Below are positions 8,525 through 16,764 of a DNA stretch of 64,000 nt, in pieces. Below the pieces are notes generated by a model. That model ran no database searches. It was given only the letters and a program-made list of their open reading frames with translations, and had not been told where the DNA came from. The stretch's first letter is position 1. Every line of letters starts with the position of its first letter. This stretch comes from Serratia entomophila (GTDB lineage Bacteria > Pseudomonadota > Gammaproteobacteria > Enterobacterales > Enterobacteriaceae): the NCBI RefSeq assembly GCF_021462285.1, contig NZ_CP082787.1:3162001-3226000 (forward strand), given 5' to 3'. The position numbers and the translations under genes were made by a program.

Positions 8525-9505
8525 TCACCCTTTTTTAAGGGCGGAACGGTAAGATGACGGGGTATTGCCGGTCCAACGTTTAAAGGCCCGGGTAAAGTGC
8601 GCCTGATCGCTATAGCCCACCATATAGGCAATTTCAGTGGCGGTATATCTGCCGCTGGCGATAAGCTGAAGAGCTTCGCTGCGGCGAGTCTCGTCACGCA
8701 AACTTTCAAATTCGACACCGCAATATTTGAGGCGGCGCTGCAGCGTGCGTGGGGACAGCCCAATACTTTTCGAAATCGCTTCCAGTTTGGGTTGTTCCAG
8801 GTCCGATATCCGCCGGTGGAGCGCTGAGGCCGTGTCTATGGTTGACCTCAAGGCTTCGGTGGTTTTCCAGGCGTCATCGCGAATATGTTTCAGCGGGATG
8901 TCGAGCAAGTCACGATCGAATTCGATCATGTTGTGCTCCGCGTTCATGACCAGGTTCGGCCCCAAACATTCTTCAAGCGCGTCGTCCCCTCTTCTTCTGG
9001 CGGTTTTGACATGCACGCGAATAGAGGCAGGCTCACCGGACATCAGAGGAACCTTTCTCAGCACCGCGAGGCTGCCGAGGATGAATTGCCTTGGGTCCGC
9101 TTCATATTGCCCGGTGAATTGGTGAACCAATTTGGTCGTGCGGCCTTCGGTGACAATTTTCACCTCTCCGCCCTGATGCAGTAAGGCTGCATGGGTGGCG
9201 GCCAGCGCACAAGCCTGCGCGATGTTCGTTGAGCCCAATATCATTTCACCCCAGATGCCAAGCGAACGTATCTCGGTCAAATGCCCCACATAGGCGCCGC
9301 CGAAAGGATCGTCCGCAACGGAGGCCATTTCATTAGCGATACGAAAACAGGCCGCCCGCGGTATCCATATGTCCGGATTTTGGAAGATATTCGGGGAAAT
9401 GCCGAGGCGCTGGAAAAACTCCAGCGAAGATACCCCGCGCATGGCCAGGTAGGGAGCCATCTGGAGAAAGCTTCTAAGCTTAATGGAGGGCATTACATTC
9501 GCCAT
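8525..9505 (-). CDS. AraC family transcriptional regulator (OruR/ArgR-type architecture)
   Basis: A 326-residue protein. Residues about 20-210 match the arabinose-binding-like domain of OruR/VirF-type regulators rather than a cupin. Residues about 225-326 are the AraC DNA-binding domain (SKSIGLSPRTLQRRLKYCGV and TATEIAYMVGYSDQAHFTRAFKRW). The ATG at 9505 lacks a strong Shine-Dalgarno sequence; an alternative ATG exists four codons in. It lies 290 bases upstream of the DUF1254 gene on the same strand and may control it. Ligand unknown. Confidence 0.82.
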   Translation of the reverse strand: MANVMPSIKLRSFLQMAPYLAMRGVSSLEFFQRLGISPNIFQNPDIWIPRAACFRIANEMASVADDPFGGAYVGHLTEIRSLGIWGEMILGSTNIAQACALAATHAALLHQGGEVKIVTEGRTTKLVHQFTGQYEADPRQFILGSLAVLRKVPLMSGEPASIRVHVKTARRRGDDALEECLGPNLVMNAEHNMIEFDRDLLDIPLKHIRDDAWKTTEALRSTIDTASALHRRISDLEQPKLEAISKSIGLSPRTLQRRLKYCGVEFESLRDETRRSEALQLIASGRYTATEIAYMVGYSDQAHFTRAFKRWTGNTPSSYRSALKKG

Positions 9506-9901
9506 AAAAGTCCGTTACCTGTTTAAGAGGCAATACGCATAGGGATCGTTTGGTGCGCAGAAAAGCGCCAATGCAAAACGGTTACCCAACATGGACATCA
9601 GGTTGCAACATGGTGTGCGACAGGTAACCAATTGTAAATGAGTATACTCGCCCTCGAAAAAACGCGCTATGCGGGCCATGAAAAAGAGGGGTTACCGCCT
9701 GAACGGCGGTGGCGCGCCGGCAAGAATGATCGGCAGATACGCGGCCGCTTTATTTTAAGGGGCAGAAAAATGCCTAGGAAGATGGCGGAGAGAAGCGAAC
9801 ACGGCGTATTCGACATTCCGGATTTAGCTCACAAAATGAAGAACATAATGGCAAAACGCTGTCCAGCGACATTGCCGGGGTTATAATACGCCAAGAGGAA
9901 G
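9506..9901. other. Gene-free stretch with a partial copy of the tRNA-Ser 3' end
   Basis: No convincing gene is seen here. An 82-codon plus-strand frame (9638-9886) has random-looking composition and no ribosome-binding site. At 9776-9793 the sequence AGGAAGATGGCGGAGAGA nearly repeats the 3' boundary of the tRNA-Ser gene (AGGAAGTGGCGGAGAGA at 9896-9912), differing by one inserted base. This may be a relic of an insertion or of a duplication at the tRNA end. Confidence 0.4.
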
Positions 9902-9991
9902 TGGCGGAGAGAGGGGGATTTGAACCCCCGGTAGAGTTGCCCCTACTCCAGTTTTCGAGACTGGTCCGTTCAGCCGCTCCGGCATCTCTCC
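9902..9991 (-). tRNA. serU: tRNA-Ser, anticodon CGA
   Basis: The minus-strand 90-base sequence starts GGAGAGATGCCGGAGCGGCT and ends with an encoded CCA. The acceptor arms GGAGAGA/TCTCTCC pair, the anticodon loop reads CTCGAAA (anticodon CGA), and the long variable arm is typical of class II serine tRNAs. It is nearly identical to E. coli serU as I recall it, including its position beside mtfA. Confidence 0.97.
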
Positions 9992-10083
9992 TGACAACGC
10001 TTGCTATCATGCCCCTTTTTGCGGCATTTTTACAGCGTTAGCCTCCAGCCGAATGTTCAAATGACGAATTTACGAGCAACCTG

Positions 10084-10872
10084 ATGATTAAATGGCCGTG
10101 GAAAGCAAATCAACCCCAGGCGGATACCCGCGCCCAGTGGCAGGACGCGCTGGCGATCCCGCTGCTCTCGCCGTTGAACGAGCAGGAACGGCAGCGGCTG
10201 GTGGCCGTCGCCGGGCAAATTCTGCAGCAAAAGCGCATCGTGCCGCTGCAGGGGCTGCAGCTGACGTCGCAAATGCAGGCGCGCATCGCGCTGCTGTTCG
10301 CCCTGCCGGTGCTGGAGCTGGGGGCGGAATGCCTCGACGGTTTCAATGAAATCTTGCTTTACCCGACGCCGTTCGTGGTGGAAGACGAATGGCAGGACGA
10401 TATCGGCCTGGTGCACTCCGGCCCGGTAGTGCAGTCCGGCCAGAGCTGGGAACAGGGCCCGATCGTGCTCAACTGGCAAGATGTGCAGGACTCCTTCGAT
10501 CTGTCCGGCTTCAATCTGGTGATCCACGAAGCGGTGCATAAGCTGGATATGCGCAACGGCGGCGTCGCCACCGGCATCCCTCCCATTCCGCTGCGCGATA
10601 TCGCCGCCTGGGAGCATGATCTGCACGCCGCCATGGAAAATCTGCAGGACGAGATCGATATGGTCGGCGAAGAAGCCGCCAGCATGGACGCTTACGCCGC
10701 CACCGATCCGGCCGAATGCTTCGCCGTGCTGTCGGAATATTTCTTCAGCGCTCCCGAGCTGCTGGCCGAGCGATTTCCCTTGCTGTATCAGCACTTTTGC
10801 CGCTTCTACCGCCAGGATCCGCTGGCGCGGCTGCTGCGGCTGCAGGCCGGATCCGGCGCGGAACCGCAGTAA
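10084..10872 (+). CDS. mtfA: MtfA, zinc aminopeptidase and Mlc-titrating factor
   Basis: The 262-residue product matches E. coli MtfA (YeeI). It has the zinc-binding motif HEAVH at residues 148-152 (in [17 protein letters not shown]) and a downstream acidic segment [14 protein letters not shown] that supplies the third metal ligand. The N-terminal WPW segment is typical of the family. MtfA binds the glucose repressor Mlc in the cytosol and so relieves repression of ptsG, and it has peptidase activity. The order tRNA-Ser, mtfA, tRNA-Asn is the same as in E. coli, which supports orthology. Confidence 0.95.
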   Translation: MIKWPWKANQPQADTRAQWQDALAIPLLSPLNEQERQRLVAVAGQILQQKRIVPLQGLQLTSQMQARIALLFALPVLELGAECLDGFNEILLYPTPFVVEDEWQDDIGLVHSGPVVQSGQSWEQGPIVLNWQDVQDSFDLSGFNLVIHEAVHKLDMRNGGVATGIPPIPLRDIAAWEHDLHAAMENLQDEIDMVGEEAASMDAYAATDPAECFAVLSEYFFSAPELLAERFPLLYQHFCRFYRQDPLARLLRLQAGSGAEPQ

Positions 10873-10927
10873 TTCGCCGCGCATTGCTCAGATACCGAGC
10901 AGTCGCACCGAATCGGCCAATTTAGCG

Positions 10928-10956
10928 TTGACACACCCGGGGCGGCTGGATATGAT
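10928..10956 (+). promoter_or_regulatory. Sigma-70 promoter of the first tRNA-Asn gene
   Basis: A perfect -35 box TTGACA (10928-10933) and a near-perfect -10 box TATGAT (10951-10956) are separated by exactly 17 bases. The following GC-rich discriminator (GCGCCCC) is typical of stable-RNA promoters under stringent control. Transcription should start about 12 bases before the tRNA. Confidence 0.92.
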
Positions 10957-10974
10957 GCGCCCCGTTCACACGAT

Positions 10975-11050
10975 TCCTCTGTAGTTCAGTCGGTAGAACG
11001 GCGGACTGTTAATCCGTATGTCACTGGTTCGAGTCCAGTCAGAGGAGCCA
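10975..11050 (+). tRNA. asnT: tRNA-Asn, anticodon GTT (first copy)
   Basis: A 76-base gene with encoded CCA: acceptor arms TCCTCTG/CAGAGGA, D-arm TAGTTCAGTCGGTAGAA, anticodon loop CTGTTAA and T-arm GGTTCGAGTCC. It is identical to the copy at 28867-28942. The name follows position after mtfA, as in E. coli. Confidence 0.98.
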
Positions 11051-11058
11051 TATTAGAG

Positions 11059-11092
11059 AAGCCCGCTTAAGGAAACTTAAGCGGGCTTTTTG
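11059..11092 (+). terminator. Rho-independent terminator of tRNA-Asn
   Basis: A perfect stem AAGCCCGCTTAAG / CTTAAGCGGGCTT around a GAAA loop, followed by TTT. It lies eight bases after the tRNA. Read on the minus strand it could also help end the GAPDH transcript, though without a good T tract. Confidence 0.9.
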
Positions 11093-11103
11093 CTGCTGGG
11101 CGT

Positions 11104-12114
11104 TTACAGCCCGCGTTTTTCCATCAACAGCGCGAGATCCACCAGCCGGTTCGAGAAGCCCCACTCGTTGTCATACCACGCGAGGACCTTAACCAGCTTG
11201 CCGCCGATCACCAGGGTCGACAACCCGTCGATAATCGATGAGCGCGGATCGCCCTTATAGTCGCTCGACACCAGAGGTTCGTCGCTGTAACCGAGGATAC
11301 CCTTCAGCGGGCCAGACGCCGCCGCCTGGCGGAAGGCGGCGTTGATTTCATCCGCCGTCGCTTCGCGCTTCAGCGTCACCGTCAGGTCAACGATCGATAC
11401 CACCGGCACCGGCACCCGCAGCGAATAACCGGTCAGGCGGCCGTCCAGCTCCGGGATCACCTTGCCGAGCGCCTTGGCCGCGCCGCTGGAGTAAGGCACT
11501 ATCGACTGCGCCGCCGCCCGGGCGCCGCGCAGATCCTTTTCCGGCTGATCGTGCAACGCCTGGCTGTTGGTATAGGCATGGGTGGTATTCATCAAACCGT
11601 ATTCAATGCCGAAAGCCTGATGCAGCACCTGCGCGGCGGGCGCCAGGCCGTTGGTGGTGCAGCTGCCGTTGCTCACCACCCGGTGCCTGGCCGGATCGTA
11701 TTGGCTGTCGTTAACGCCCATCACGAGGGTGATATCGTCGTTTTTCGCCGGCGCCGAGATAATCACCCGCTTGGCGCCGCCCTGGGTGATGTGCACTTCC
11801 GCCTGCGCCTTGTCGGTAAAGAAGCCGGTGGCTTCGATCACGATATCGACACCCTCGCTGCTCCATGGGATAGCGCCGGGGTCTCTTTCGGAGAACACCC
11901 TGATCGGCCTGCCGTTCAGCAACAGCTGATTTTCACCGGCTTCTACGCTGGCGGCCAGCGTGCCCGACAGCGAATCGTACTTCAGCAAGTGCGCCAGGGT
12001 TTTGCTGTCCGTCAAATCGTTGATCGCCACCACCTCAAAATCGCTGCGCCCCAGCGCGGCGCGCAACACATTGCGGCCGATTCTGCCGAACCCGTTAATG
12101 CCTACTTTGACCAT
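11104..12114 (-). CDS. Type I glyceraldehyde-3-phosphate dehydrogenase, accessory paralogue
   Basis: About 336 residues from ATG 12114, which has AAGGAG at good spacing; the upstream extension to 12147 is not needed. The NAD-binding start MVKVGINGFGRIGRNVLR and Asp33 in AINDL indicate NAD use. The catalytic Cys152 lies in SNGSCTTNGLAP and the catalytic His179 in NTTHAYTN. The usual second cysteine of the SCTTNC motif is Gly156 here, and the usual Ala before SC is Gly. The enzyme oxidises glyceraldehyde 3-phosphate in the cytosol. It is not in a glycolytic setting: its neighbours are a GlxA-type regulator, an SDR and a flavin enzyme, so it is more likely an inducible or resistance-type paralogue than housekeeping GapA (inference). 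Confidence 0.92.
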   Translation of the reverse strand: MVKVGINGFGRIGRNVLRAALGRSDFEVVAINDLTDSKTLAHLLKYDSLSGTLAASVEAGENQLLLNGRPIRVFSERDPGAIPWSSEGVDIVIEATGFFTDKAQAEVHITQGGAKRVIISAPAKNDDITLVMGVNDSQYDPARHRVVSNGSCTTNGLAPAAQVLHQAFGIEYGLMNTTHAYTNSQALHDQPEKDLRGARAAAQSIVPYSSGAAKALGKVIPELDGRLTGYSLRVPVPVVSIVDLTVTLKREATADEINAAFRQAAASGPLKGILGYSDEPLVSSDYKGDPRSSIIDGLSTLVIGGKLVKVLAWYDNEWGFSNRLVDLALLMEKRGL

Positions 12115-12192
12115 GATTTGCTCCTTGATTATTGGTTCTGCGGCCAATCTAGCGCCAAGGAGGCGTGGCGTAAATGACGTTTATAGATCAAT

Positions 12193-13167
12193 TTACGCCA
12201 AATTACGGCTATGAAAACGCTGGCGATATTCACTGGGGGTGAGCTGCAGGTTGCGTTCAAACACCCGCCGCAGATTTAGCCCGTTGCCGAAGCCGGTGGC
12301 CAGGGCGATATGCTCGATGCCTTCCGCACTTTGCTCCAGGCGCTGTCTGGCGCAGTGCAAACGCCCCTCCTCGACAAACCTGGCGGGCGAGATACCGGTC
12401 TCGCGGGTGAACACCCGGGTAAAGTTGCGCGGGCTCATCGCCACCCGTTCGGCCAATTTCTCTACGGAAAGATCGTCGGTGAGGTTTTCCAGGATCCAGC
12501 ACTGGAGATCGCGAATTGGCCCGGGGGTTTTAGCCTGATTCAACGGGTAGCGGCTGAACTGCGACTGGCCGCCCGGCCGCCGCAAAAACATCACCAGATC
12601 CTGCGCCACTTCGCGAGCCTGAACAAAGCCGTAGTCGTCTTCGATCAGCGCCAGCGTGAGGTCGAAACCGGAGCTGACGCCGCCGGAGCTCCAGACATGC
12701 CCATCCTGCACATAAATCGGGCCGTTCTCGACGCTCACCCTGGGGAAACGGCTCTGCAGGGTTTCCAGCAGCCGCCAGTGGGTGGTCGCCCGGCGGCCGT
12801 CGAGCAGGCCGGCTTCGGCAAGCAGCAGGGCGCCGCCGCAAACGGAAGCGATACGCCGGGCGTGAGGAGCGGCGCGCCGCAGCCATTCCGCGACAAACGC
12901 CCCTTCTTCCTCGCTGGCTCCCCTGCCGGTCACCACTATGGTGTCGCGCGGCTGTTCAGGGTCAAGATCCGCCAGGCGGTGATCGGCCAGCAGGTTTAAC
13001 CCGGAGGAGCCATGCACCACCCGATGCGCTTGCGTGGTGGCCACCGCAACCTCATACAAGGGGGCGTCGTCGGGCCGCAGGCGGTTGGCCTGCATCAGGA
13101 TGTCGGCGATGCCGGCCGACTCGAACAGCATGCCCCCTTCGGGGACGATAATCAGAAATGCATGCAT
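12193..13167 (-). CDS. GlxA-type transcriptional regulator (DJ-1/PfpI plus AraC HTH)
   Basis: About 324 residues from ATG 13167 (MHAFLIIVPEGGML); the farther upstream codon at 13191 is a TTG without a ribosome-binding site. An N-terminal DJ-1/PfpI-like domain carries the elbow-like motif IASVCGGALLLAEAGLL and THWRLLETL. A C-terminal AraC domain includes VEKLAERVAMSPRNFTRVFTRETG and IEHIALATGFGNGLNLRRVFERN. It is upstream of the GAPDH gene on the same strand (78 bases apart) and downstream of the SDR gene, so it may control either. Same architecture as the protein at 3079-4041 but clearly diverged in sequence. Confidence 0.87.
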   Translation of the reverse strand: MHAFLIIVPEGGMLFESAGIADILMQANRLRPDDAPLYEVAVATTQAHRVVHGSSGLNLLADHRLADLDPEQPRDTIVVTGRGASEEEGAFVAEWLRRAAPHARRIASVCGGALLLAEAGLLDGRRATTHWRLLETLQSRFPRVSVENGPIYVQDGHVWSSGGVSSGFDLTLALIEDDYGFVQAREVAQDLVMFLRRPGGQSQFSRYPLNQAKTPGPIRDLQCWILENLTDDLSVEKLAERVAMSPRNFTRVFTRETGISPARFVEEGRLHCARQRLEQSAEGIEHIALATGFGNGLNLRRVFERNLQLTPSEYRQRFHSRNLA

Positions 13168-13245
13168 GGCCTTAATGTACCAATGAATCAAAATAAGTCA
13201 GTAAGTAGATTTTATGCCGCAACGGCCCGTTAGCCAATAGGCCGC

Positions 13246-13971
13246 TCAGGATTGCGGCAACGCCACCCCGGTGGCGCGTTCCAGCTGCGCCAGCAACGCC
13301 TCCTGAAACGCCGTATCGCGCGCGGCGGCATGCGGCGCCAGGCGGCGCTGATGGTGCCAGTAACCGCCGGAAGCGCGGGCCTGCGCCTCCTCGCTGGTCA
13401 CCAGCCACTCCTGCGTCAGATGCCCCAGCCGCAGATCGCCGGGGGCGTTTTCACCGCCCATTTTGGTCGGCACCCAGCCGGGATCGACGGCGCTGCTGAT
13501 GACCTCCGGCCAACGGCGCGCCACGGCGGCGGCGAACGCCGTCACCAACAGTTTGCTGTCCGAATAGGAAATCGGGTTGCTTGCGCTCCAGTCGAGCGCG
13601 ACGCGGCCATCAAAATGCATGCTGCTGCTCAAATACACCAAACGCGCCGGCCGGGCGATCAGCGCCGTCAGCAGATAAGGCGCGATCAGATTGACCGCCA
13701 GTATCTGCGGCCCGGTGAAGATCCCGGCGTTGTGGATCACCGCGTCAGGCCGCCCGATCCGGTTCACCTGTTCGGCCACCGCTTTGGTTTGCTGCGGAAC
13801 GGACAGATCGCCGGTAACCGCCTGCGCGCCTCTGGTCAGCAGATCGCGCACGGCCTCGAGCCGCCCCGGTTCGCGGGCATGCAGGATCACCTGATGGCCT
13901 TCGCCCAACAGGGTTTCCGCCGCCGCACGGCCCAGCCCGTCGGCCGAACCGGTGATGAAAATACGTGACAT
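13246..13971 (-). CDS. Short-chain dehydrogenase/reductase
   Basis: A 241-residue classical SDR. The cofactor motif TGSADGLG (residues 7-14), the NAG motif (residues 81-83) and the catalytic Tyr136/Lys140 in YSDSK are all present, with the catalytic Ser in VYLSSSMHF. His31 and Arg33 after strand 2 (ILHAREP) suggest NADPH. The substrate is unknown. It lies 27 bases downstream of the flavin-dependent oxidoreductase gene on the same strand, so the two are probably co-transcribed, with the GlxA-type regulator gene following. Confidence 0.85.
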   Translation of the reverse strand: MSRIFITGSADGLGRAAAETLLGEGHQVILHAREPGRLEAVRDLLTRGAQAVTGDLSVPQQTKAVAEQVNRIGRPDAVIHNAGIFTGPQILAVNLIAPYLLTALIARPARLVYLSSSMHFDGRVALDWSASNPISYSDSKLLVTAFAAAVARRWPEVISSAVDPGWVPTKMGGENAPGDLRLGHLTQEWLVTSEEAQARASGGYWHHQRRLAPHAAARDTAFQEALLAQLERATGVALPQS

Positions 13972-13998
13972 GGCAAACGTCCTTTCAGGTTTGGCCGC

Positions 13999-15021
13999 TC
14001 AGCGCCAGCCCAGCGCCGGTGCGACATGGGTCAGGATCGATTCAATCACGTGCGCGTTGTAATCCACGCCCAGCTGATTGGGTACCGTCAGCAGCAGCGT
14101 GTCGGCTTCGGCAATCGCCTCGTCCTGCGCCAGCTGCTCGATCAACACATCCGGCTCGGCGGCGTAGCTGCGGCCGAAAATCGCCCGGGTTTGCTGGTCG
14201 ATATAGCCCACCTGGTCGCCCTCTTTGCCGCTGCCGCCGAAGTAGCTGCGGTCCCGTTGGTCCATCAGCGCAAAGATGCTGCGGCTGACCGACACCCGTG
14301 GCGCGCGCGCGTGCCCGGCCTCTTTCCAGGCGGCGCGATAGGCGCGTATCTGGCTGGCCTGCTGCACGTGAAACGGCTCGCCGGTCTCGTCGTTTTTCAG
14401 CGTCGAGCTCTGCAGGTTCATGCCCAGCTTCGCCGCCCACACCGCCGTGGCGTTCGAGCTTGCCCCCCACCAGATGCGATCCCGCAGCCCGGCGGAGAAC
14501 GGCTCGGGGCGCAGCAGGCCCGGCGGATTGGGGAACATCGGCTGCGGATTGGGCTCGGCAAAGCCTTCACCGCGCAGGGCTTCGAGCAGCACCTCAGTGT
14601 GGCGGCGCGCCATATCCGCTTCGGTTTCCCCCTCGGCCGGCGTATAGCCGAAATAGCGCCAGCCGTCGATCACCTGCTCCGGCGAACCGCGGCTGATGCC
14701 CAGCTGTAAACGCCCCCCCGAGATCAGGTCGGCGGCGCCGGCGTCTTCCACCATGTACAACGGGTTCTCATAGCGCATGTCGATCACGCCGGTGCCGATC
14801 TCGATGCGCTGGGTGCGGGCGCCGATGGCGGCCAGCAGCGGGAATGGCGAACTGAGCTGGCGCGCGAAGTGATGCACGCGGAAATAGGCGCCGTCAGCCC
14901 CCAGATCTTCGGCGGCGACCGCCAGATCGATGGACTGCAGCAGCGCGTCTGCGGCCGAACGGGTGCCCGACTGAGCGGAAGGCGCCCAGTGGCCGAAAGA
15001 GAGAAATCCGATCTTTTTCAT
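13999..15021 (-). CDS. LLM class flavin-dependent oxidoreductase (bacterial luciferase-like)
   Basis: A 340-residue luciferase-like protein. Recognisable features are the start MKKIGFLSFGHWAP, the block AADALLQSIDLAVAAEDLGA then GAYFRVHHFARQ, the strand IEIGTGVIDMRYENPLYM and ISGGRLQLGISRGSPEQVIDG. These are typical of the group using FMNH2 supplied by a partner reductase or bound F420-type flavin. The substrate cannot be told. It heads a minus-strand pair with the SDR. The upstream region is shared with the divergent TPP riboswitch and tenA. Confidence 0.85.
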   Translation of the reverse strand: MKKIGFLSFGHWAPSAQSGTRSAADALLQSIDLAVAAEDLGADGAYFRVHHFARQLSSPFPLLAAIGARTQRIEIGTGVIDMRYENPLYMVEDAGAADLISGGRLQLGISRGSPEQVIDGWRYFGYTPAEGETEADMARRHTEVLLEALRGEGFAEPNPQPMFPNPPGLLRPEPFSAGLRDRIWWGASSNATAVWAAKLGMNLQSSTLKNDETGEPFHVQQASQIRAYRAAWKEAGHARAPRVSVSRSIFALMDQRDRSYFGGSGKEGDQVGYIDQQTRAIFGRSYAAEPDVLIEQLAQDEAIAEADTLLLTVPNQLGVDYNAHVIESILTHVAPALGWR

Positions 15022-15180
15022 GGGCAGTGCTCCTCAGATTCAACGTAACGGCATTACAGTGACAAAAATGCCGCCGCCTGTGCCAGAGAAATTGTCCCGG
15101 ATCGCACTAAACGGACAGATTGGCGCCGCCGCCTTCGCGCCCGCCCGAGCATTGTAATCAAAAAACAAATGTCGTATAAC

Positions 15181-15274
15181 AGGCTCCTCCGAGGGGTGTC
15201 CTGTTACGGGCTGAGATGGCGCAAGCCGAACCCTTTGAACCTGATCTGGGTCATGCCAGCGAAGGGACGGGTCG
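15181..15274 (+). promoter_or_regulatory. TPP riboswitch (THI element)
   Basis: The conserved aptamer blocks are all present in order: GAGGGGTG (15191-15198), CTGAGA (15211-15216), ACCCTTTGAACCTGATCTGG (15230-15249) and CCAGCGAAGGGA (15257-15268). After it, GGCAAT (15275-15280) can pair with ATTGCC (15293-15298), a hairpin without a T run, so ligand control more likely acts on translation than on termination. It precedes tenA and a pyrimidine-type ABC transporter. Confidence 0.95.
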
Positions 15275-15346
15275 GCAATAACGCCTTCGGTCATTGCCTG
15301 TTCATACCTCAGCGCGCCCGGATCTCCACTTACTCAGGGAGGTCCC

Positions 15347-16027
15347 ATGTTTACCACCATGTTCGAACAAGGTCTTTACGGACGGCTGCGCCAACGGGCG
15401 GGCGGCCACTGGCAGGACTACGTCGCTCATCCCTTCATTCAGCAGCTGGCCGCCGGCACGCTGCCCGAAGCCGCTTTCCGCCGCTATCTGACCCAGGACT
15501 ACCTGTTCCTGATCCACTTCGCTCGTGCCTATGCCCTGCTGGTCAGCAAACTGCGCACCCTGCCGGAGATGCGCGCCGCCGCCGCTTCGCTCAACGCCAT
15601 CGTCGCCGAACTGCCGCTGCACCTGGCCTATTGCGCCGGCTGGGGATTGAACGAAGACCAGATAGCCGCCCAGCCTGAAGCGCCAGAAACCATGAACTAC
15701 ACCCGCTACGTGCTGGACATCGGCCATTCCGGCGACGCCCTCGATCTGCTGGCCGCCCTGCTGCCCTGCGTCGCCGGCTATGCCGAAATCGGCCTGCGGC
15801 TGCTGAACGATCCCGGCACCCAAATGGCGGGCAACCCTTACGCCTCCTGGATCAAAAATTATGGCGATCCGGGTTACCTGGCCGGGGTGCAGGCGTCCAT
15901 CGATCTGCTGGAGAACGTCGGTCGCCAGCGCGGTGCGGAAAGCCGCCTGGCCGAACTGACGGAGATCTTCACCACCGCCACCCGGCTTGAATCGGCGTTC
16001 TGGCAAATGGGGCTGAGCGCCTCATGA
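15347..16027 (+). CDS. tenA: TenA family aminopyrimidine aminohydrolase (thiaminase II)
   Basis: A 226-residue all-helical TenA protein. The nucleophilic Cys141 lies in LLPCVAGYAEIG, Asp51 in LTQDYLFLIHFARAYALL and the C-terminal catalytic Glu215 in LESAFWQMG, all at the places expected for the family. TenA hydrolyses aminomethylpyrimidine breakdown products of thiamine to HMP, which re-enters thiamine synthesis. A TPP riboswitch lies just upstream, and the ABC ATPase gene overlaps its stop by four bases, so the operon is a thiamine pyrimidine salvage unit. The ATG at 15347 follows GGGAGG; another in-frame ATG is four codons in. Confidence 0.93.
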   Translation: MFTTMFEQGLYGRLRQRAGGHWQDYVAHPFIQQLAAGTLPEAAFRRYLTQDYLFLIHFARAYALLVSKLRTLPEMRAAAASLNAIVAELPLHLAYCAGWGLNEDQIAAQPEAPETMNYTRYVLDIGHSGDALDLLAALLPCVAGYAEIGLRLLNDPGTQMAGNPYASWIKNYGDPGYLAGVQASIDLLENVGRQRGAESRLAELTEIFTTATRLESAFWQMGLSAS

Positions 16028-16764
16028 ACCGCAGTTCGCCCCCGCCCGGCATTCAAATCCGGGATTTAACCCTGCGCTTTGGCGGCCGGACCCTCTTCGA
16101 ACGGCTGAATCTCGATATCGCCGGCGGCAGCGTGGTCGCCCTGCTCGGTGCCAGCGGCTCGGGCAAAACCAGCCTGCTTAAGATCATCGCCGGCCTGGCG
16201 CAGCCCACTTCGGGCAGCGTCAGCGGCAGCGACGGCCTGCCGATCGCCGGGCGCATCGCCTATATGGGCCAACGGGATCTGCTCTACCCCTGGCTGACCC
16301 TCGATCAGAACATCACCCTCGGCGCGCGGCTGCGCGGCGAACGGGCCGACCGGCAATGGGCCGCCCATCTGCTCGAGCGCGTCGGGCTGGGCGGCTACGG
16401 CGCAGCGCGCCCCGCAGAACTTTCCGGCGGCATGCGCCAGCGCGCCGCCATTGCGCGCACCCTGTATGAGCGCCAGCCGATTGTGCTGATGGATGAACCT
16501 TTCTCGGCGCTGGACGCCATCACTCGCGCCACTGTCCAGACGCTGGCCGCCGAACTGCTGGCGCAGCATACCGTACTGCTGATCACCCATGACCCGATGG
16601 AAGCCTGCCGCCTGAGCCACCGGCTGCTGGTGCTTGCCGGCTACCCGGCGGGCATCGACGACAGCCACGACATTGCCGGGCAGCCGCCGCGCGCGCCGGA
16701 CGATCCTCACCTGCTCAAAAGCCAGGCCGAACTGCTGCAACAGCTGGTGAGGGCCGCAGGATGA
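16024..16764 (+). CDS. thiZ: ABC transporter ATP-binding protein for thiamine pyrimidine precursor
   Basis: A 246-residue ATPase with Walker A GASGSGKTS, signature LSGGMRQRAAIARTL and Walker B IVLMDEPF, followed by the H-loop LLITHDPMEA. It is of the taurine/nitrate/pyrimidine class. It overlaps tenA and the permease gene by four bases each (ATGA), so translation is coupled. With the permease and the binding protein it should energise uptake of a formyl-aminopyrimidine or HMP, the ThiXYZ type of system. The ThiZ name is by context. Confidence 0.88.
   Translation: MNRSSPPPGIQIRDLTLRFGGRTLFERLNLDIAGGSVVALLGASGSGKTSLLKIIAGLAQPTSGSVSGSDGLPIAGRIAYMGQRDLLYPWLTLDQNITLGARLRGERADRQWAAHLLERVGLGGYGAARPAELSGGMRQRAAIARTLYERQPIVLMDEPFSALDAITRATVQTLAAELLAQHTVLLITHDPMEACRLSHRLLVLAGYPAGIDDSHDIAGQPPRAPDDPHLLKSQAELLQQLVRAAG

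Noticed and set aside
9638..9886. An 82-codon plus-strand frame before tRNA-Ser
   Set aside because: No ribosome-binding site and no low-randomness region; it runs through the tRNA-end repeat.
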